From Methylomagnum ishizawai (GTDB lineage Bacteria > Pseudomonadota > Gammaproteobacteria > Methylococcales > Methylococcaceae): a stretch of DNA of 64,000 nucleotides. This document shows positions 37,991 to 46,837 of the stretch, piece by piece (position 1 is the first letter of the stretch; each line of letters begins with the position of its first letter). The notes under the pieces were generated by a model. It was not told where the DNA came from. It was given only the letters and a program-made list of their open reading frames with translations, and did not search any database. The translations under genes were made by a program, and so were the position numbers. Location: assembly GCF_900155475.1 (NCBI RefSeq), contig NZ_FXAM01000001.1, positions 545,501 to 609,500 of the forward strand, read 5' to 3'.

Positions 37991-39949
37991 ATGTTGAAAA
38001 GACTGCTGTGGTTTTTCGCCTGGGTGGGCGCGGTGCTGGCCGAACCTGTCGGTCTTGAACCGCAAAGGGCGCTATTCCTCCAGGCCGAGCAAGCCCTGGA
38101 ACAAGGCCGCATCGACGAAGCCCGCCATCTGCGCGATTCGCTCGAAGGCTATCCGCTCCAGGTTTATCTCGGCTTCCGCCTGCTCGACCACCGGCCCGGC
38201 GCGGAAGCCGAAATCCCGGCCTTCCTGGCCCACCATGGTCAAACCCGCTATGCCGCGCCCTTGCGGCGGCAATGGCTGGAATTCCTGGCCCGCAAAGAAG
38301 CCTGGGACGATTACGTCCGGGCCTATCAAGCTTCCGACGATCCCCAAGCCCAGTGCGATTATTATTGGGCGCTCCACCGCCTGGGCCGCGCCGCCGAAGC
38401 TTATGCCGGTGCGGCCAAACTATGGGATTCCGCCGAGTCCCGCCCGACCAACTGCGACCGCTTGTTCGCCGTCTGGCAAGCCAGCCCCGCCTTTACCCCG
38501 GAGCAGGTCTGGAAACGCTTGGGGCTGGCCCTCGACAAGCACCGCCTCCCGCTGGCCCACGCCCTGCGCGATTTGCTGCCCGCCCAGGAGGACCGCGCCA
38601 CCGCCGATTTCTGGCTCGCGGTCCACGACAATCCCCGGTTGGTCGAGCAATGCGCCGGGTGGAAGCCCGCCGATCCCCGCCAGGGCCGGATTTTCGCCCA
38701 TGGCATCGACCGGCTGGCGGGGGACGAGCCTTTGCGGGCGCTGGGTGTGTGGAACCTGCGCCGCGGCGAATTCCGTATCGAACCGGGGGAACAGGCCCGG
38801 ATCGACCGCCGTCTCGCCATCGCGCTCGCCACCCAGCGCTATCCGCAGGCGGCAACCTATCTCGGCACCTTGCCGGACGGCGTGGCCGATGCCCAGACCC
38901 GCGCTTGGCGCATCCGCGCCGCCTTGCTGCGGCAGGATTGGCCCGGCGTGCTGCTCGGCCTGGAACAACTCGACGCCTCCGAGCGCAGCCAGAACCTTTG
39001 GCGCTATTGGCGGGCGCGGGCCTTGGAAGCCTTGGGCGATAACACCGCCGCCTTGGAGGTGTACAAGGCTTTGGCGGGCGAGCGGGATTTCCACGGTTTC
39101 GCGGCGGCGGACCGGGTGGGGGCGAAATATCCCTTGTCGTTCGAGCCGACGCCGGTCGCCGAGGCCGAGGTGCAACGGCTGGCCGCGACCCCGGCTTTCC
39201 GCGCCATCCAGGAATTCCGCGCCCTGAACCGGCCCGGCGAAGCGCAAAAGGAATGGTTGTACGCGCTTGATGCGCTGTCCAAACAGGACCGGCTCATCGC
39301 CGCCAAGCTGGCCCAGCAATGGGGCTGGGACCGGCTGGCGATCACCGCGCTGGCCAAGTCCGAAAACCAGGGCGATTTGTCCTTGCGCTTCCCCTTGGCC
39401 TATGGCGAGGCCATCGCCCAGGAAGCCCGCGAGCGCAATCTGGAGCCGGCGCTGGTTTACGGGCTGGTGCGGCGGGAGAGCGCGTTCGATCCCGGGGCCA
39501 AATCTAGCGCCGGGGCTTTGGGGCTGATGCAAATCATGCCCGGCACCGGCCAGGACGTGGCCCGCAGTTTGAACGAGGCGTGGACTTCGGAGCGGATATT
39601 GTTGGAACCGCGGGTGAACCTGCGCTATGGCTCGGCTTATTTCCGGGGTTTGTTGGACCGTTTCGGCAACCGTTTCGCCCTGGCCACCGCCGCTTATAAC
39701 GCCGGGCCGAACCGGGTCGAGCGCTGGTTGCCCGCCTCCGGCCCGTTGCCCGCCGATATCTGGATCGAAACCATCCCCTACAGCGAAACCCGCCAGTATG
39801 TGAGCGCGGTCCTGGCCTATGTGGCGATCTACCGGGAGCGGTTGGGCGGGAATGCGGGCCGGATCAGCGGCTTGCTGACCGAGATCCTGCCGGGGAAGCA
39901 GGGGGTGGCGAAGCCGGACCGGCCTTTGGGGGTGGCGGTTTGTCCTTGA
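37991..39949 (+). CDS. slt: Soluble lytic murein transglycosylase
   Basis: A 652-residue periplasmic enzyme that cleaves peptidoglycan to 1,6-anhydromuramic products. A signal peptide covers residues 1-17 (LKRLLWFFAWVGAVLA). The long alpha-superhelical ring (about 20-460) is followed by the lysozyme-like domain with catalytic Glu in GLVRRESAFDPGAKSSAGALG, then LMQIMPGTG and FALATAAYNAGPNRVERWL. The start is the ATG at 37991; a TTG at 37979 is less likely. The short C-terminus after YRERL is normal. Confidence 0.93.
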   Translation: MLKRLLWFFAWVGAVLAEPVGLEPQRALFLQAEQALEQGRIDEARHLRDSLEGYPLQVYLGFRLLDHRPGAEAEIPAFLAHHGQTRYAAPLRRQWLEFLARKEAWDDYVRAYQASDDPQAQCDYYWALHRLGRAAEAYAGAAKLWDSAESRPTNCDRLFAVWQASPAFTPEQVWKRLGLALDKHRLPLAHALRDLLPAQEDRATADFWLAVHDNPRLVEQCAGWKPADPRQGRIFAHGIDRLAGDEPLRALGVWNLRRGEFRIEPGEQARIDRRLAIALATQRYPQAATYLGTLPDGVADAQTRAWRIRAALLRQDWPGVLLGLEQLDASERSQNLWRYWRARALEALGDNTAALEVYKALAGERDFHGFAAADRVGAKYPLSFEPTPVAEAEVQRLAATPAFRAIQEFRALNRPGEAQKEWLYALDALSKQDRLIAAKLAQQWGWDRLAITALAKSENQGDLSLRFPLAYGEAIAQEARERNLEPALVYGLVRRESAFDPGAKSSAGALGLMQIMPGTGQDVARSLNEAWTSERILLEPRVNLRYGSAYFRGLLDRFGNRFALATAAYNAGPNRVERWLPASGPLPADIWIETIPYSETRQYVSAVLAYVAIYRERLGGNAGRISGLLTEILPGKQGVAKPDRPLGVAVCP

Positions 39950-40015
39950 ATAATGCGGCGCACATTATAGGCGGCGGACGGGGCGGGTCTTGACGCCCGC
40001 CCCGCGTGGCTGGGA

Positions 40016-40921
40016 TTAAACCAACTCCCGCGCCCGCTCGAACGCCTCCCGGAAATCCAGGAATACCGGCTTTGCCGCCGTGAGCAGGTAGGCCAGCAAG
40101 GCGTGTTGCAATTTGTATTTCACATCGCCCACCGCCAGCGAGCCGATACCCACCGCGCCCGGCGAATTCACCGCGTGGACCAGGGGTTCGCCATTGTGCA
40201 TCCGTTTCACGCCCTCGATGCCCAGGGGCGGCACCGCGTTGATATCGCCCGCCACCTTCAATTGCTTGGCATCGCCCAGGATATCGGCGTTCAACACCTG
40301 CACCCCGGCCTTGGCGGTGCAGAATACGATATCGGCATGGGCGATCAAGCGGGCCTTGTCGGCGTCGGAACTGGCGTAGGTGCCTTTCAACTTGGCCCCG
40401 CAACGGGCGTTGTATTCGTCGGCCTTTTCCAGGGCGGTGTTGATGTTGAAGGGATCGACGATCTTCACATCCACCCCGGCCAGCGAGGCGATCACGGCGG
40501 TGGCGATGCCCACCGGGCCGGTGCCGCCATAGACCACGCCGCACAGCCCCTCCAAGCCGACCCCGTGCTTGATCCGCAACTGCTTCTCGACGCAGGCGAC
40601 CAGGGCGGCGGCGGTGGTGCAAGCCCCGCTGGGATCGGCCAGCACCGAGACCTCGAACGGCGGCACCATGGCGTTTTTGGCGATGTCCAGCATGTTGAGC
40701 GCCAAGCCCAGGTCGCGCCCACCGATAAACAGGCCGGTGCGTTTCACGCCCGCAGGGCCACGGGAAAAGATGGCGTCCTGCACCAGGCCGTTGACTTGTT
40801 CCAGGGCCACGTTGTTATAGGTGAAGATCGATTCGAAGCCCGAGTCCACCGCCATGTTGATATCGAAGGGACTGACATGGGGCATGGGGTCGAACATGTG
40901 GAGTACGGTGCGTTTTTCCAT
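40016..40921 (-). CDS. Methylene-tetrahydromethanopterin dehydrogenase, diverged copy
   Basis: A 301-residue relative of MtdB, the NAD(P)-dependent dehydrogenase that oxidises methylene-H4MPT in formaldehyde oxidation of methylotrophs. It shares SPFDINMAVDSGFE, VQDAIFSRGP, the Rossmann motif GGTGPVGIATAVIASLAG and DINAVPPLGIEG with the upstream copy. Differences include Ala-Cys-Thr where the other has Ala-Tyr-Thr and a changed segment after the dinucleotide loop (VDPFNINTALEKADEY). It may prefer another cofactor or be an MtdC-like variant. The ribosome site AGAGG precedes the ATG at 40921. It lies 148 bases downstream of the other copy. Confidence 0.85.
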   Translation of the reverse strand: MEKRTVLHMFDPMPHVSPFDINMAVDSGFESIFTYNNVALEQVNGLVQDAIFSRGPAGVKRTGLFIGGRDLGLALNMLDIAKNAMVPPFEVSVLADPSGACTTAAALVACVEKQLRIKHGVGLEGLCGVVYGGTGPVGIATAVIASLAGVDVKIVDPFNINTALEKADEYNARCGAKLKGTYASSDADKARLIAHADIVFCTAKAGVQVLNADILGDAKQLKVAGDINAVPPLGIEGVKRMHNGEPLVHAVNSPGAVGIGSLAVGDVKYKLQHALLAYLLTAAKPVFLDFREAFERARELV

Positions 40922-41069
40922 GGGGAAACCTCTTGCGATAGGGAATCGGGGCGTCCCACGCGGGGGCGCGGGGCTGCTGCGTGGCGACCTTGCGTCGCGG
41001 GGCCGTGGGGCGTTCCCGCATGGGCGCGGGAACGGGGCGGGGGGATGGGCGATGTCGCGGGGTCCGGGC

Positions 41070-41975
41070 TCAAAGCCGGGCGGCGATTGTGCGGGCCAGG
41101 GCGAAGGCGTCGTCGAAAGCCAGGTAGACCGGCTGGTCGGTTTCGCGCATCCGGGCCAAAAGGCCGCTTTGGGTCTTGTATTTGACATTGCCGATGGCGA
41201 GCGCCCCGACCCCGACCGCGCCGCTGTTCGAGCCTTCGATGGGTGTGCCCTGGTGGAAGGCGTCCAGCCCGGCGATACCGGAGGGCGGTACGGCGTTCAC
41301 GTCGGCGGCGACCTTCAGCACGGGGGCGGCGGCGACCAGTTCGGCGCTCAAGACCTGGATACCGGCGGCGGCGGTGGCGAACACCACATCGGCGGTTTTG
41401 ATGAGTTCGCCCTTGTTGGCGTCGGCGTCGCCCTCGATCTGGGTCGCGCCGCCGCCGAATTCGGCGTTGACCAGGGCGGCGACGGACTGGGCTTTTTCCA
41501 ACTGGCGGCCGATGATCTTGACCTTGGCCCCGGCCTTGGCCGAGAGCGCGGCGGCGATCTGGCCGACCGGGCCGGTGCCGCCCAGGCACAATACATGCTT
41601 GCCTTCGAGTCCGGTGTCGAACTTCGTCTGCAACTGCCGCTCGACGCAGGCGACCATCGCCGCCGCCGTGGTGTAGGCGCCGCTGGGATCGGCGAAGGCC
41701 GAGACCTCGAACGGTGGCACCATGGATTTCTGGGCGGTCCTGAGCATGTCCACCGCCAGCTTGGCATCGCGCCCGCCGAAGAACAGGCCGGTACGCTTCA
41801 CGCCCTTGGGGCCACGGGAAAAGATCGAGTCCTGCACCAAGGCTTGCACCTCGCCCAGTTCCACATGGAGGTAGGGGATGGCCGCGGTCCAGCCGGCGTC
41901 CAGGGCCATGTTGACATCGAACGGGCTGAGGTTCTTTTCGGGGGTGAACATGTGCAGGATATAAGGCTTTTCCAT
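41070..41975 (-). CDS. mtdB: Methylene-tetrahydromethanopterin dehydrogenase MtdB
   Basis: A 301-residue dehydrogenase closely following the Methylobacterium MtdB pattern: ILHMFTPEKNLSPFDVNMAL, DAGWTAAIPYLHVEL, VQDSIFSRGP, the dinucleotide loop LGGTGPVGQIAAALSAKAGA, then DVNAVPPSGIAGLD and GALAIGNVKYKTQ. The enzyme converts methylene- to methenyl-H4MPT with NAD(P) in cytosolic formaldehyde oxidation and is the strongest metabolic marker in the window. The start at 41975 has GGAG eight bases upstream. It is the promoter-proximal gene of the pair and divergent from the gene at 42159. Confidence 0.92.
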   Translation of the reverse strand: MEKPYILHMFTPEKNLSPFDVNMALDAGWTAAIPYLHVELGEVQALVQDSIFSRGPKGVKRTGLFFGGRDAKLAVDMLRTAQKSMVPPFEVSAFADPSGAYTTAAAMVACVERQLQTKFDTGLEGKHVLCLGGTGPVGQIAAALSAKAGAKVKIIGRQLEKAQSVAALVNAEFGGGATQIEGDADANKGELIKTADVVFATAAAGIQVLSAELVAAAPVLKVAADVNAVPPSGIAGLDAFHQGTPIEGSNSGAVGVGALAIGNVKYKTQSGLLARMRETDQPVYLAFDDAFALARTIAARL

Positions 41976-42158
41976 GGACGGCTCCATTTTGGTTATGGTG
42001 TATGGGGCGGAAGGCGATGGGGGGTCCGGTCGCGCGGACGCGCGAAGGATAGCATAGAACGCCTGGTTGCCGACCCGCCGGAATCCCGGTCCCATCAAGC
42101 CGCCCGCACCGGGTTTGGGTGCGGCGCGGCCCGTTCAATCCGTCGATAGGAAAACGCC

Positions 42159-43163
42159 ATGTCCTTTAAAAAAGCCTTGTCCGCCGGGGCTGTCCTGGCG
42201 CTCCTACTGGGTGCCGATGCTTGCCAAGCTTTCTCGTTCGCCCTGATCGGCGACCAGGAATACGATGATTCCCAAGCCGCCCGCTTCCCGAACCTGCGCG
42301 AGGATATCAACGCCGATCCCTCGATAGCCTTCGTGATCCACGATGGCGATATCAAAAGCGGTTCCAGCCCCTGCTCCGACGCCCTGTTCCGAGCCCGCCG
42401 CGCCGAATTCGACGCCTTCGCCAAGCCGTTCATCTATGTGTTCGGCGACAACGAATGGACCGATTGCCACCGGGCGGGCGCGGGCCGCTACAACCCGCTG
42501 GAACGCCTGGCCAAGCTGCGCGCGATCTTCCATCCCTACGGCTCCCCCAGCTTAGGGGTCGAGTCCCTGTCCTTGGAGCGCCAGGGCCGGGATTATCCCG
42601 AAAACCTGCGCTGGACCCAGGGCGGCGCGATGTTCGTGACCCTCAACATCCCCGGTAGCAACGATGGTTTGGCGTCCACCGGCAATGCGGCCTGGGATGC
42701 CGCCAACCGCGCCGAGGAAGCTATCCGCAAACGGCGGAACCTCGCTTGGTTGCGGGAGTCGTTCGCGCTGGCGCAACGCGGGGGATTGGCCGGCCTGATG
42801 CTGGTCATCCAGGCCAATCCTTGGGATGCGATTCCCACGTCGGGCCTCACCGCCTACCAGGATTTCCTAGCCGCCCTGGCAGCCGAAACCCGCGCCTTCG
42901 GCAAGCCGGTGGTGCTGGTCCATGGCGACAGCCATTATTTCCGCATCGACAAGCCGCTGCCCACGGTGCCCTTCGACCCCAAGCTGCCAACCCAGCCCAT
43001 GCCGTGGGAAAACCCCGCGCCGCGGCTGGAGAATTTCACCCGGGTGGAAACCTTCGGCACCGTCAACGCGCATTGGCTGAAGGTCACGGTGGAGCGGGAC
43101 GATCCCGGCGTGTTCACCTTCCAGCAGCGCATCGTCCAGAAGAACGTGGTGCCCGCCCCTTAA
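42159..43163 (+). CDS. Exported metallophosphoesterase-like protein
   Basis: A 334-residue protein with a signal peptide (1-24, ending DACQAFS). The calcineurin-type phosphoesterase motifs are recognisable: IGDQEYDD for the first block (Asp-x-Gln instead of Asp-x-His), HDGDIKSG, GDNEWTDC and VHGDSHYFR. Many proteobacterial secreted members share this modified first motif. The last histidine of the fifth block (GxHxH) reads GDSHYF. Phosphatase activity is likely but the substrate is unknown. Confidence 0.78.
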   Translation: MSFKKALSAGAVLALLLGADACQAFSFALIGDQEYDDSQAARFPNLREDINADPSIAFVIHDGDIKSGSSPCSDALFRARRAEFDAFAKPFIYVFGDNEWTDCHRAGAGRYNPLERLAKLRAIFHPYGSPSLGVESLSLERQGRDYPENLRWTQGGAMFVTLNIPGSNDGLASTGNAAWDAANRAEEAIRKRRNLAWLRESFALAQRGGLAGLMLVIQANPWDAIPTSGLTAYQDFLAALAAETRAFGKPVVLVHGDSHYFRIDKPLPTVPFDPKLPTQPMPWENPAPRLENFTRVETFGTVNAHWLKVTVERDDPGVFTFQQRIVQKNVVPAP

Positions 43164-43168
43164 AGCGG

Positions 43169-44146
43169 CTATTCCGCCGCCGACTCTCCGTCCTCGCCCC
43201 GCATACACCGTAGCACGCGGGCATTGACCACCTTGTCGCCGCCCATGCATTCGCTCACCGATTTCTTCAGCGCGGCGGGCGGCGCGGGCCGGGGGGCCGC
43301 CGCCTCGTCCGGGCCGGTGCCGGGCGCGACATCCTGTTGCAGGATCAACTGGCCGTTTTCTTGCTGCATCCGCAGTTCGCGCAGGGCGCTCATGCCCAGC
43401 AACACCACGTCGCCGGGCATCGGGGCAGTAATCAGTACCGCCTCGATATTCTTCAAGCGGATCGGGCCGAGTTTCAGGGCATCGACCTTGGCCGCGTACA
43501 TCCCGGCCACGCCATTGGCGGTCATGGTCTGCACATACTGGCCCCGCGTCAGATTCAGGTTCCAACGCAGCTTGTCCGGGATCGAGACGAAACTGGCCCC
43601 GGTGTCCACCACGAAGGTGACAGGCTTCCCGTTGATCTCGCCCGGCGCGTAGAAATTGCCGTTCTTGGCCGGGGTGATCACCACTTCCGCGACTTGTATC
43701 GGGGCCGGGGATTCGGGCGCGGCGGGGGTTGATACTGGCGTTTCGGGCGGGGCCGCAGGTTCCGGGGCGGTGGCCGCGGTCGCTTCGGGTTCCGGTGTCG
43801 GCGCGGTTTCCGGCGGCGGTTCCAGTGCGGTGGGGGCCGCGGCTTCGACCTTGGCGGCGGGCGGGGACGGGCTGGCGGGCTGGCGGGTGTGCAATTGCTT
43901 GAGCAAGGTGGCAACCAGTCCCAGGATCAATAGCCAGGTGCCCGCCGCCACGAGCCGGGTGACGATGGCAAGCCGGTTGCGTTTGGGCGGGTATCCGGGT
44001 TTGTGGTAATGCACCACCCGCGAGGCGGCGGACGGGGAATCATCGGCGGTCGGCGGCGGGGCGGCGGGGCGGCGCCGGTTCGGGGGGGCTGGTTCATGGT
44101 GTGGCTCGGGCGCGATGGGTGTGCCGTAAAGTTTAAGTGAGTACAC
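43169..44146 (-). CDS. Membrane-anchored retropepsin-like aspartic protease
   Basis: A 325-residue protein with a GTG start at 44146, a basic N-terminus, one membrane helix (residues about 66-84), a Pro/Ala/Glu-rich linker and a retropepsin-like domain. The active-site loop is FVVDTGASFVSIP, followed by the flap region and LLGMSALRELRMQQENGQLIL, as in the TIGR02281 clan AA proteases. These act as dimers, usually facing the periplasm. A Cys-containing C-terminal tail of about 50 residues (from QQDVAPGTG on) is extra. No ribosome site is evident. Its end converges with the gene at 42159 with five bases between. Confidence 0.82.
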   Translation of the reverse strand: MYSLKLYGTPIAPEPHHEPAPPNRRRPAAPPPTADDSPSAASRVVHYHKPGYPPKRNRLAIVTRLVAAGTWLLILGLVATLLKQLHTRQPASPSPPAAKVEAAAPTALEPPPETAPTPEPEATAATAPEPAAPPETPVSTPAAPESPAPIQVAEVVITPAKNGNFYAPGEINGKPVTFVVDTGASFVSIPDKLRWNLNLTRGQYVQTMTANGVAGMYAAKVDALKLGPIRLKNIEAVLITAPMPGDVVLLGMSALRELRMQQENGQLILQQDVAPGTGPDEAAAPRPAPPAALKKSVSECMGGDKVVNARVLRCMRGEDGESAAE

Positions 44147-44217
44147 GGATTATTGTCCCGGAGCGCGTGAACCGTGCGGGCCATGGACGGTCATAGCAAG
44201 TGTTCTTCCTCTCTGTT

Positions 44218-44244
44218 GACCCACCTTCCGGTGGGTCTTTTTTT
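44218..44244 (+). terminator. Rightward terminator without an upstream gene
   Basis: GACCCACC (44218-44225), loop TTCC, GGTGGGTC (44230-44237), then seven Ts. It is a textbook rho-independent terminator for rightward transcription, but the only gene to its left within 1 kb runs leftward. The 44147-44465 gap holds this, a promoter at 44271-44299 and no open frame I support. Confidence 0.85.
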
Positions 44245-44270
44245 AGGGGCGGGCGGGTCGCCGGGGTTGG

Positions 44271-44299
44271 TTGCAATTGTCGGAGTATTTCACTATAAG
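44271..44299 (+). promoter_or_regulatory. Sigma-70 promoter for the di-haem peroxidase
   Basis: TTGCAA (44271-44276), 17-base spacer, TATAAG (44294-44299). It lies about 165 bases before the peroxidase ATG and just after the terminator at 44218. Confidence 0.6.
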
Positions 44300-44465
44300 G
44301 TGTCGCCCTGCCCGGATACGCAGCCTTTCGGGTTGACGCCAACAGCGCGTTTTCCACCATGCTTCCAGGGGCTTTTCCAAGCGAGTAGCGGGCGGTGCCC
44401 GCGGATCGACAATAAATCCTATGCCGAACAGCACATCAGCTGACTGATAAGAGGAGCAGCATCCC

Positions 44466-45497
44466 ATGTTCAAAACCAAGCTCTTGATTGGCACGGTCCT
44501 CCTGGCGGCATCGCTGGGGACCATGGCCGCCGAATGGCAAGCCCTGCCCGGCAAAGCCCCCGAACCCGCCGACAATCCCACCACTCCCGCCAAGGTGGAA
44601 CTGGGCAAGATGCTCTACCACGACACCCGCTTGTCCGCCAACGGCGTGTTGTCCTGCAACTCCTGCCACAATGTGATGAACGGCGGCGAGGATAACCGCA
44701 GCGGCTCCATCGGCGTCAAGGACCAGCGCGGCGGTCGCAGCGCCCCGACCGTGTGGAATTCCGCCTTCAACTCCGTGCAGTTCTGGGATGGTCGTGCCCC
44801 CAGCCTCGAAGCCCAGGCCAAAGGCCCGGTCACCAATCCCATCGAGATGGGCATGAAGAGCTGGGACGATGTGGTCGCCCGCTTGAAGGCCATGCCGGGC
44901 TACCAAGCCGCCTTCACCGCCGCCTTCGGTCCCGATTCCATCAGCGCCGACAACGCCGCCAAGGCCATCGCCGCCTATGAGCGCACCTTGATCACCCCGA
45001 ACAGCCCGTATGACAAATACGTCGGCGGCGACAAGAGCGCCCTGACCGAACAACAGGCCCGCGGGATGCAGACCTTCGCCGACGTGGGTTGCGTGTCCTG
45101 CCATTCCGGCCCGGCCTTCAACGGCCCGACCCTGCCGGAAGGCACCGGCTTCTATCAGAAGTTCCCGGCCAACGACAATGGCGCTTTGGAAGCCATGTAC
45201 AACTTCAGCGCCGACCTGGGTCGCCAGGCCGAGACCAAGAACGCCGCCGACGCGCACCTGTTCAAGGTGCCGACCCTGCGCAATATCGCCCTGACCGCGC
45301 CCTATTTCCACAACGGCAAGGTGCAGAACCTGGAGGACGCCGTGAAGATCATGGCCAAGTTGCAACTCAACAAGGACTTGACCGCCGAACAGAGCGCCGA
45401 CATCGTGGCCTTCCTCAACGGCCTGACCGGCGAGTTCCCCAAGATCGAGATGCCGCGTTTGCCCGCTTACGCGAACAAGGCGTTCCCCGCCGAATAA
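44466..45497 (+). CDS. Di-haem cytochrome c peroxidase
   Basis: A 343-residue periplasmic protein of the bacterial cytochrome c peroxidase/MauG family. It has a signal peptide (1-21, ending GTMAA) and two haem c sites, CNSCH near residue 65 and CVSCH near 210, plus the family block FKVPTLRNIALTAPYFHNG near the C-terminus. It reduces hydrogen peroxide with electrons from small cytochromes or copper proteins. Maturation depends on the ccm system, part of which lies at 7.3-9.9 kb. AGAGGAGC precedes the ATG. Its own promoter and terminator are visible, so it is monocistronic. Confidence 0.93.
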   Translation: MFKTKLLIGTVLLAASLGTMAAEWQALPGKAPEPADNPTTPAKVELGKMLYHDTRLSANGVLSCNSCHNVMNGGEDNRSGSIGVKDQRGGRSAPTVWNSAFNSVQFWDGRAPSLEAQAKGPVTNPIEMGMKSWDDVVARLKAMPGYQAAFTAAFGPDSISADNAAKAIAAYERTLITPNSPYDKYVGGDKSALTEQQARGMQTFADVGCVSCHSGPAFNGPTLPEGTGFYQKFPANDNGALEAMYNFSADLGRQAETKNAADAHLFKVPTLRNIALTAPYFHNGKVQNLEDAVKIMAKLQLNKDLTAEQSADIVAFLNGLTGEFPKIEMPRLPAYANKAFPAE

Positions 45498-45521
45498 GAC
45501 CGCCCCGCTTTGGGGATGCGG

Positions 45522-45549
45522 AAAAGCCGACCTCCGGGTCGGCTTTTTT
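45522..45549 (+). terminator. Terminator after the di-haem peroxidase
   Basis: AAAA GCCGACC (45526-45532), four-base loop, GGTCGGC (45537-45543), then six Ts. It may serve both directions, since the next gene runs leftward and ends at 45588. Confidence 0.9.
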
Positions 45550-45587
45550 GTGGGTGGACGCGAACGATCCCGCCCGGCGATCCCGGT

Positions 45588-46835
45588 TCACTTGGCCTTC
45601 AAATCGCCATAGCGGCCCAACCACCGGGCAGCCCGTCCGCCGTCCAACCACCGCCGCGCGTCGGCATCGGACTTCAGTTGGGTGTCCAGGAATGCCGTGG
45701 TGATATCGCGCACCGCCGCCAGGTGTTGCGCTTGTGAACTGGGCCCATCCGGTCGGTGGAATCCGTCCGCCGCGCCGGGAGGACCACCGCCCGGCGGTCC
45801 GCCGCGTCCCCCGCCGCCGCCGCCGCCGCCGCCGCTACCACCGAACGCATCGGCCCGGAGCCGGTCGCCGCCATCCCCGGCTGGAAAAGGCCCGCCCCCA
45901 CCGAAAAAGCCGTCCTGTCCGTCGTCCGGGCCGTCGCCGTCGGCACCTTCGTGCCGCTGTTCCGGCCCGGCCCCGCTTAGCCAACGGTGCGAGCCGTTGC
46001 GCAGCAGTAGGAGATATTTGCCTTGGGCGGGCGCGTATTTCCACAGGGCGGTACGGAGCGAGGGGCTGGTGATGCCATAGGGGTCTTCGTCGCCGCTGGC
46101 GGTAACGACCAGCAAGGGGGTTTGTATGTCGCTGTAATGGTGTGCCGGATTGCCCGCCGCCAAGTCCACCGAGGGGCTCAGGGTGATGGCGGCGCGGATA
46201 GCCAATCCTGGCAGGTCGGGCCGGGCCGCACCCAGTTTTCCACCTACCAGGGCCGTGACGGCCTGGGCACCCAGGTCGTAGCCGACCAGGGCCAACCGTT
46301 GCGTATCCGCGTGGGCGAACGGGGCGAGTCCGGCCGCAGCCCGCCGCCGGAATTCCCCCAAGGCCCAGACCAGATGGGGCAAGCGGTTTTCCAAGGCGGT
46401 CGCCGCGAAGTATTCCCGACCGATGGCGGGTAAATCGTGGTTCCGGCCTGGGCCGAGCGCCTTGAGCGCGTTGCCCACCGCCGCGGGTTGCGCCGTGAAC
46501 ACCACATAGCCCGCGTTGGCCCAAGCCTGCCGCCAGAGTCCGCCCGCCGTGGCGTCCTCGCCCAGGCCCGGAAAATAAACGACCAGGGGATAACTTCCCG
46601 GCTGATCCGGGGATAGCACCGAGATATCCAAGGCGGTCGGCCCATCCTTCCAGGTTTCACGCAGCGAGACCGTGGCGGGCGCGGTGGAATGGATATATCC
46701 ACCCCGCGCCGAAAACTCCGCCATGGCCGCCTTGATCTCGCCCGGCGAAGGGGCATCCGGGCCGGTGAAGAACGAACAGCCACCGAGGGCGACCAATAGG
46801 CTGGCGAGTATCGCCTTGCCCTTGTGGTGGCGCAT
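45588..46835 (-). CDS. Alpha/beta-hydrolase-fold lipoprotein with Asp at the nucleophile elbow
   Basis: A 415-residue predicted lipoprotein (lipobox LGGC at residues 17-20). The core resembles PAF-acetylhydrolase and dienelactone-hydrolase-like proteins: YPLVVYFPGLGED, LALVGYDLGAQAVTALVGG, LLVVTASGDEDPYG for the acid and NGSHRWLSG for the catalytic His (about 283). The elbow reads G-Y-D-L-G, so the usual Ser is Asp187. Residues about 291-365 are a Gly/Pro-rich insertion with a run of nine Gly. The start at 46835 overlaps nothing, but nadA ends three bases upstream, so the two are probably co-transcribed. Confidence 0.72.
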   Translation of the reverse strand: MRHHKGKAILASLLVALGGCSFFTGPDAPSPGEIKAAMAEFSARGGYIHSTAPATVSLRETWKDGPTALDISVLSPDQPGSYPLVVYFPGLGEDATAGGLWRQAWANAGYVVFTAQPAAVGNALKALGPGRNHDLPAIGREYFAATALENRLPHLVWALGEFRRRAAAGLAPFAHADTQRLALVGYDLGAQAVTALVGGKLGAARPDLPGLAIRAAITLSPSVDLAAGNPAHHYSDIQTPLLVVTASGDEDPYGITSPSLRTALWKYAPAQGKYLLLLRNGSHRWLSGAGPEQRHEGADGDGPDDGQDGFFGGGGPFPAGDGGDRLRADAFGGSGGGGGGGGGRGGPPGGGPPGAADGFHRPDGPSSQAQHLAAVRDITTAFLDTQLKSDADARRWLDGGRAARWLGRYGDLKAK

Positions 46836-46837
46836 GG

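Noticed and set aside
41976-42158. A riboswitch upstream of mtdB
   Set aside because: The divergent gap is only 183 bases and shows no convincing conserved stem arrangement.
45682-46080. Pro-rich rightward frame near 45.8 kb
   Set aside because: It is antisense to the Gly/Pro insertion of the hydrolase lipoprotein and has no motif.
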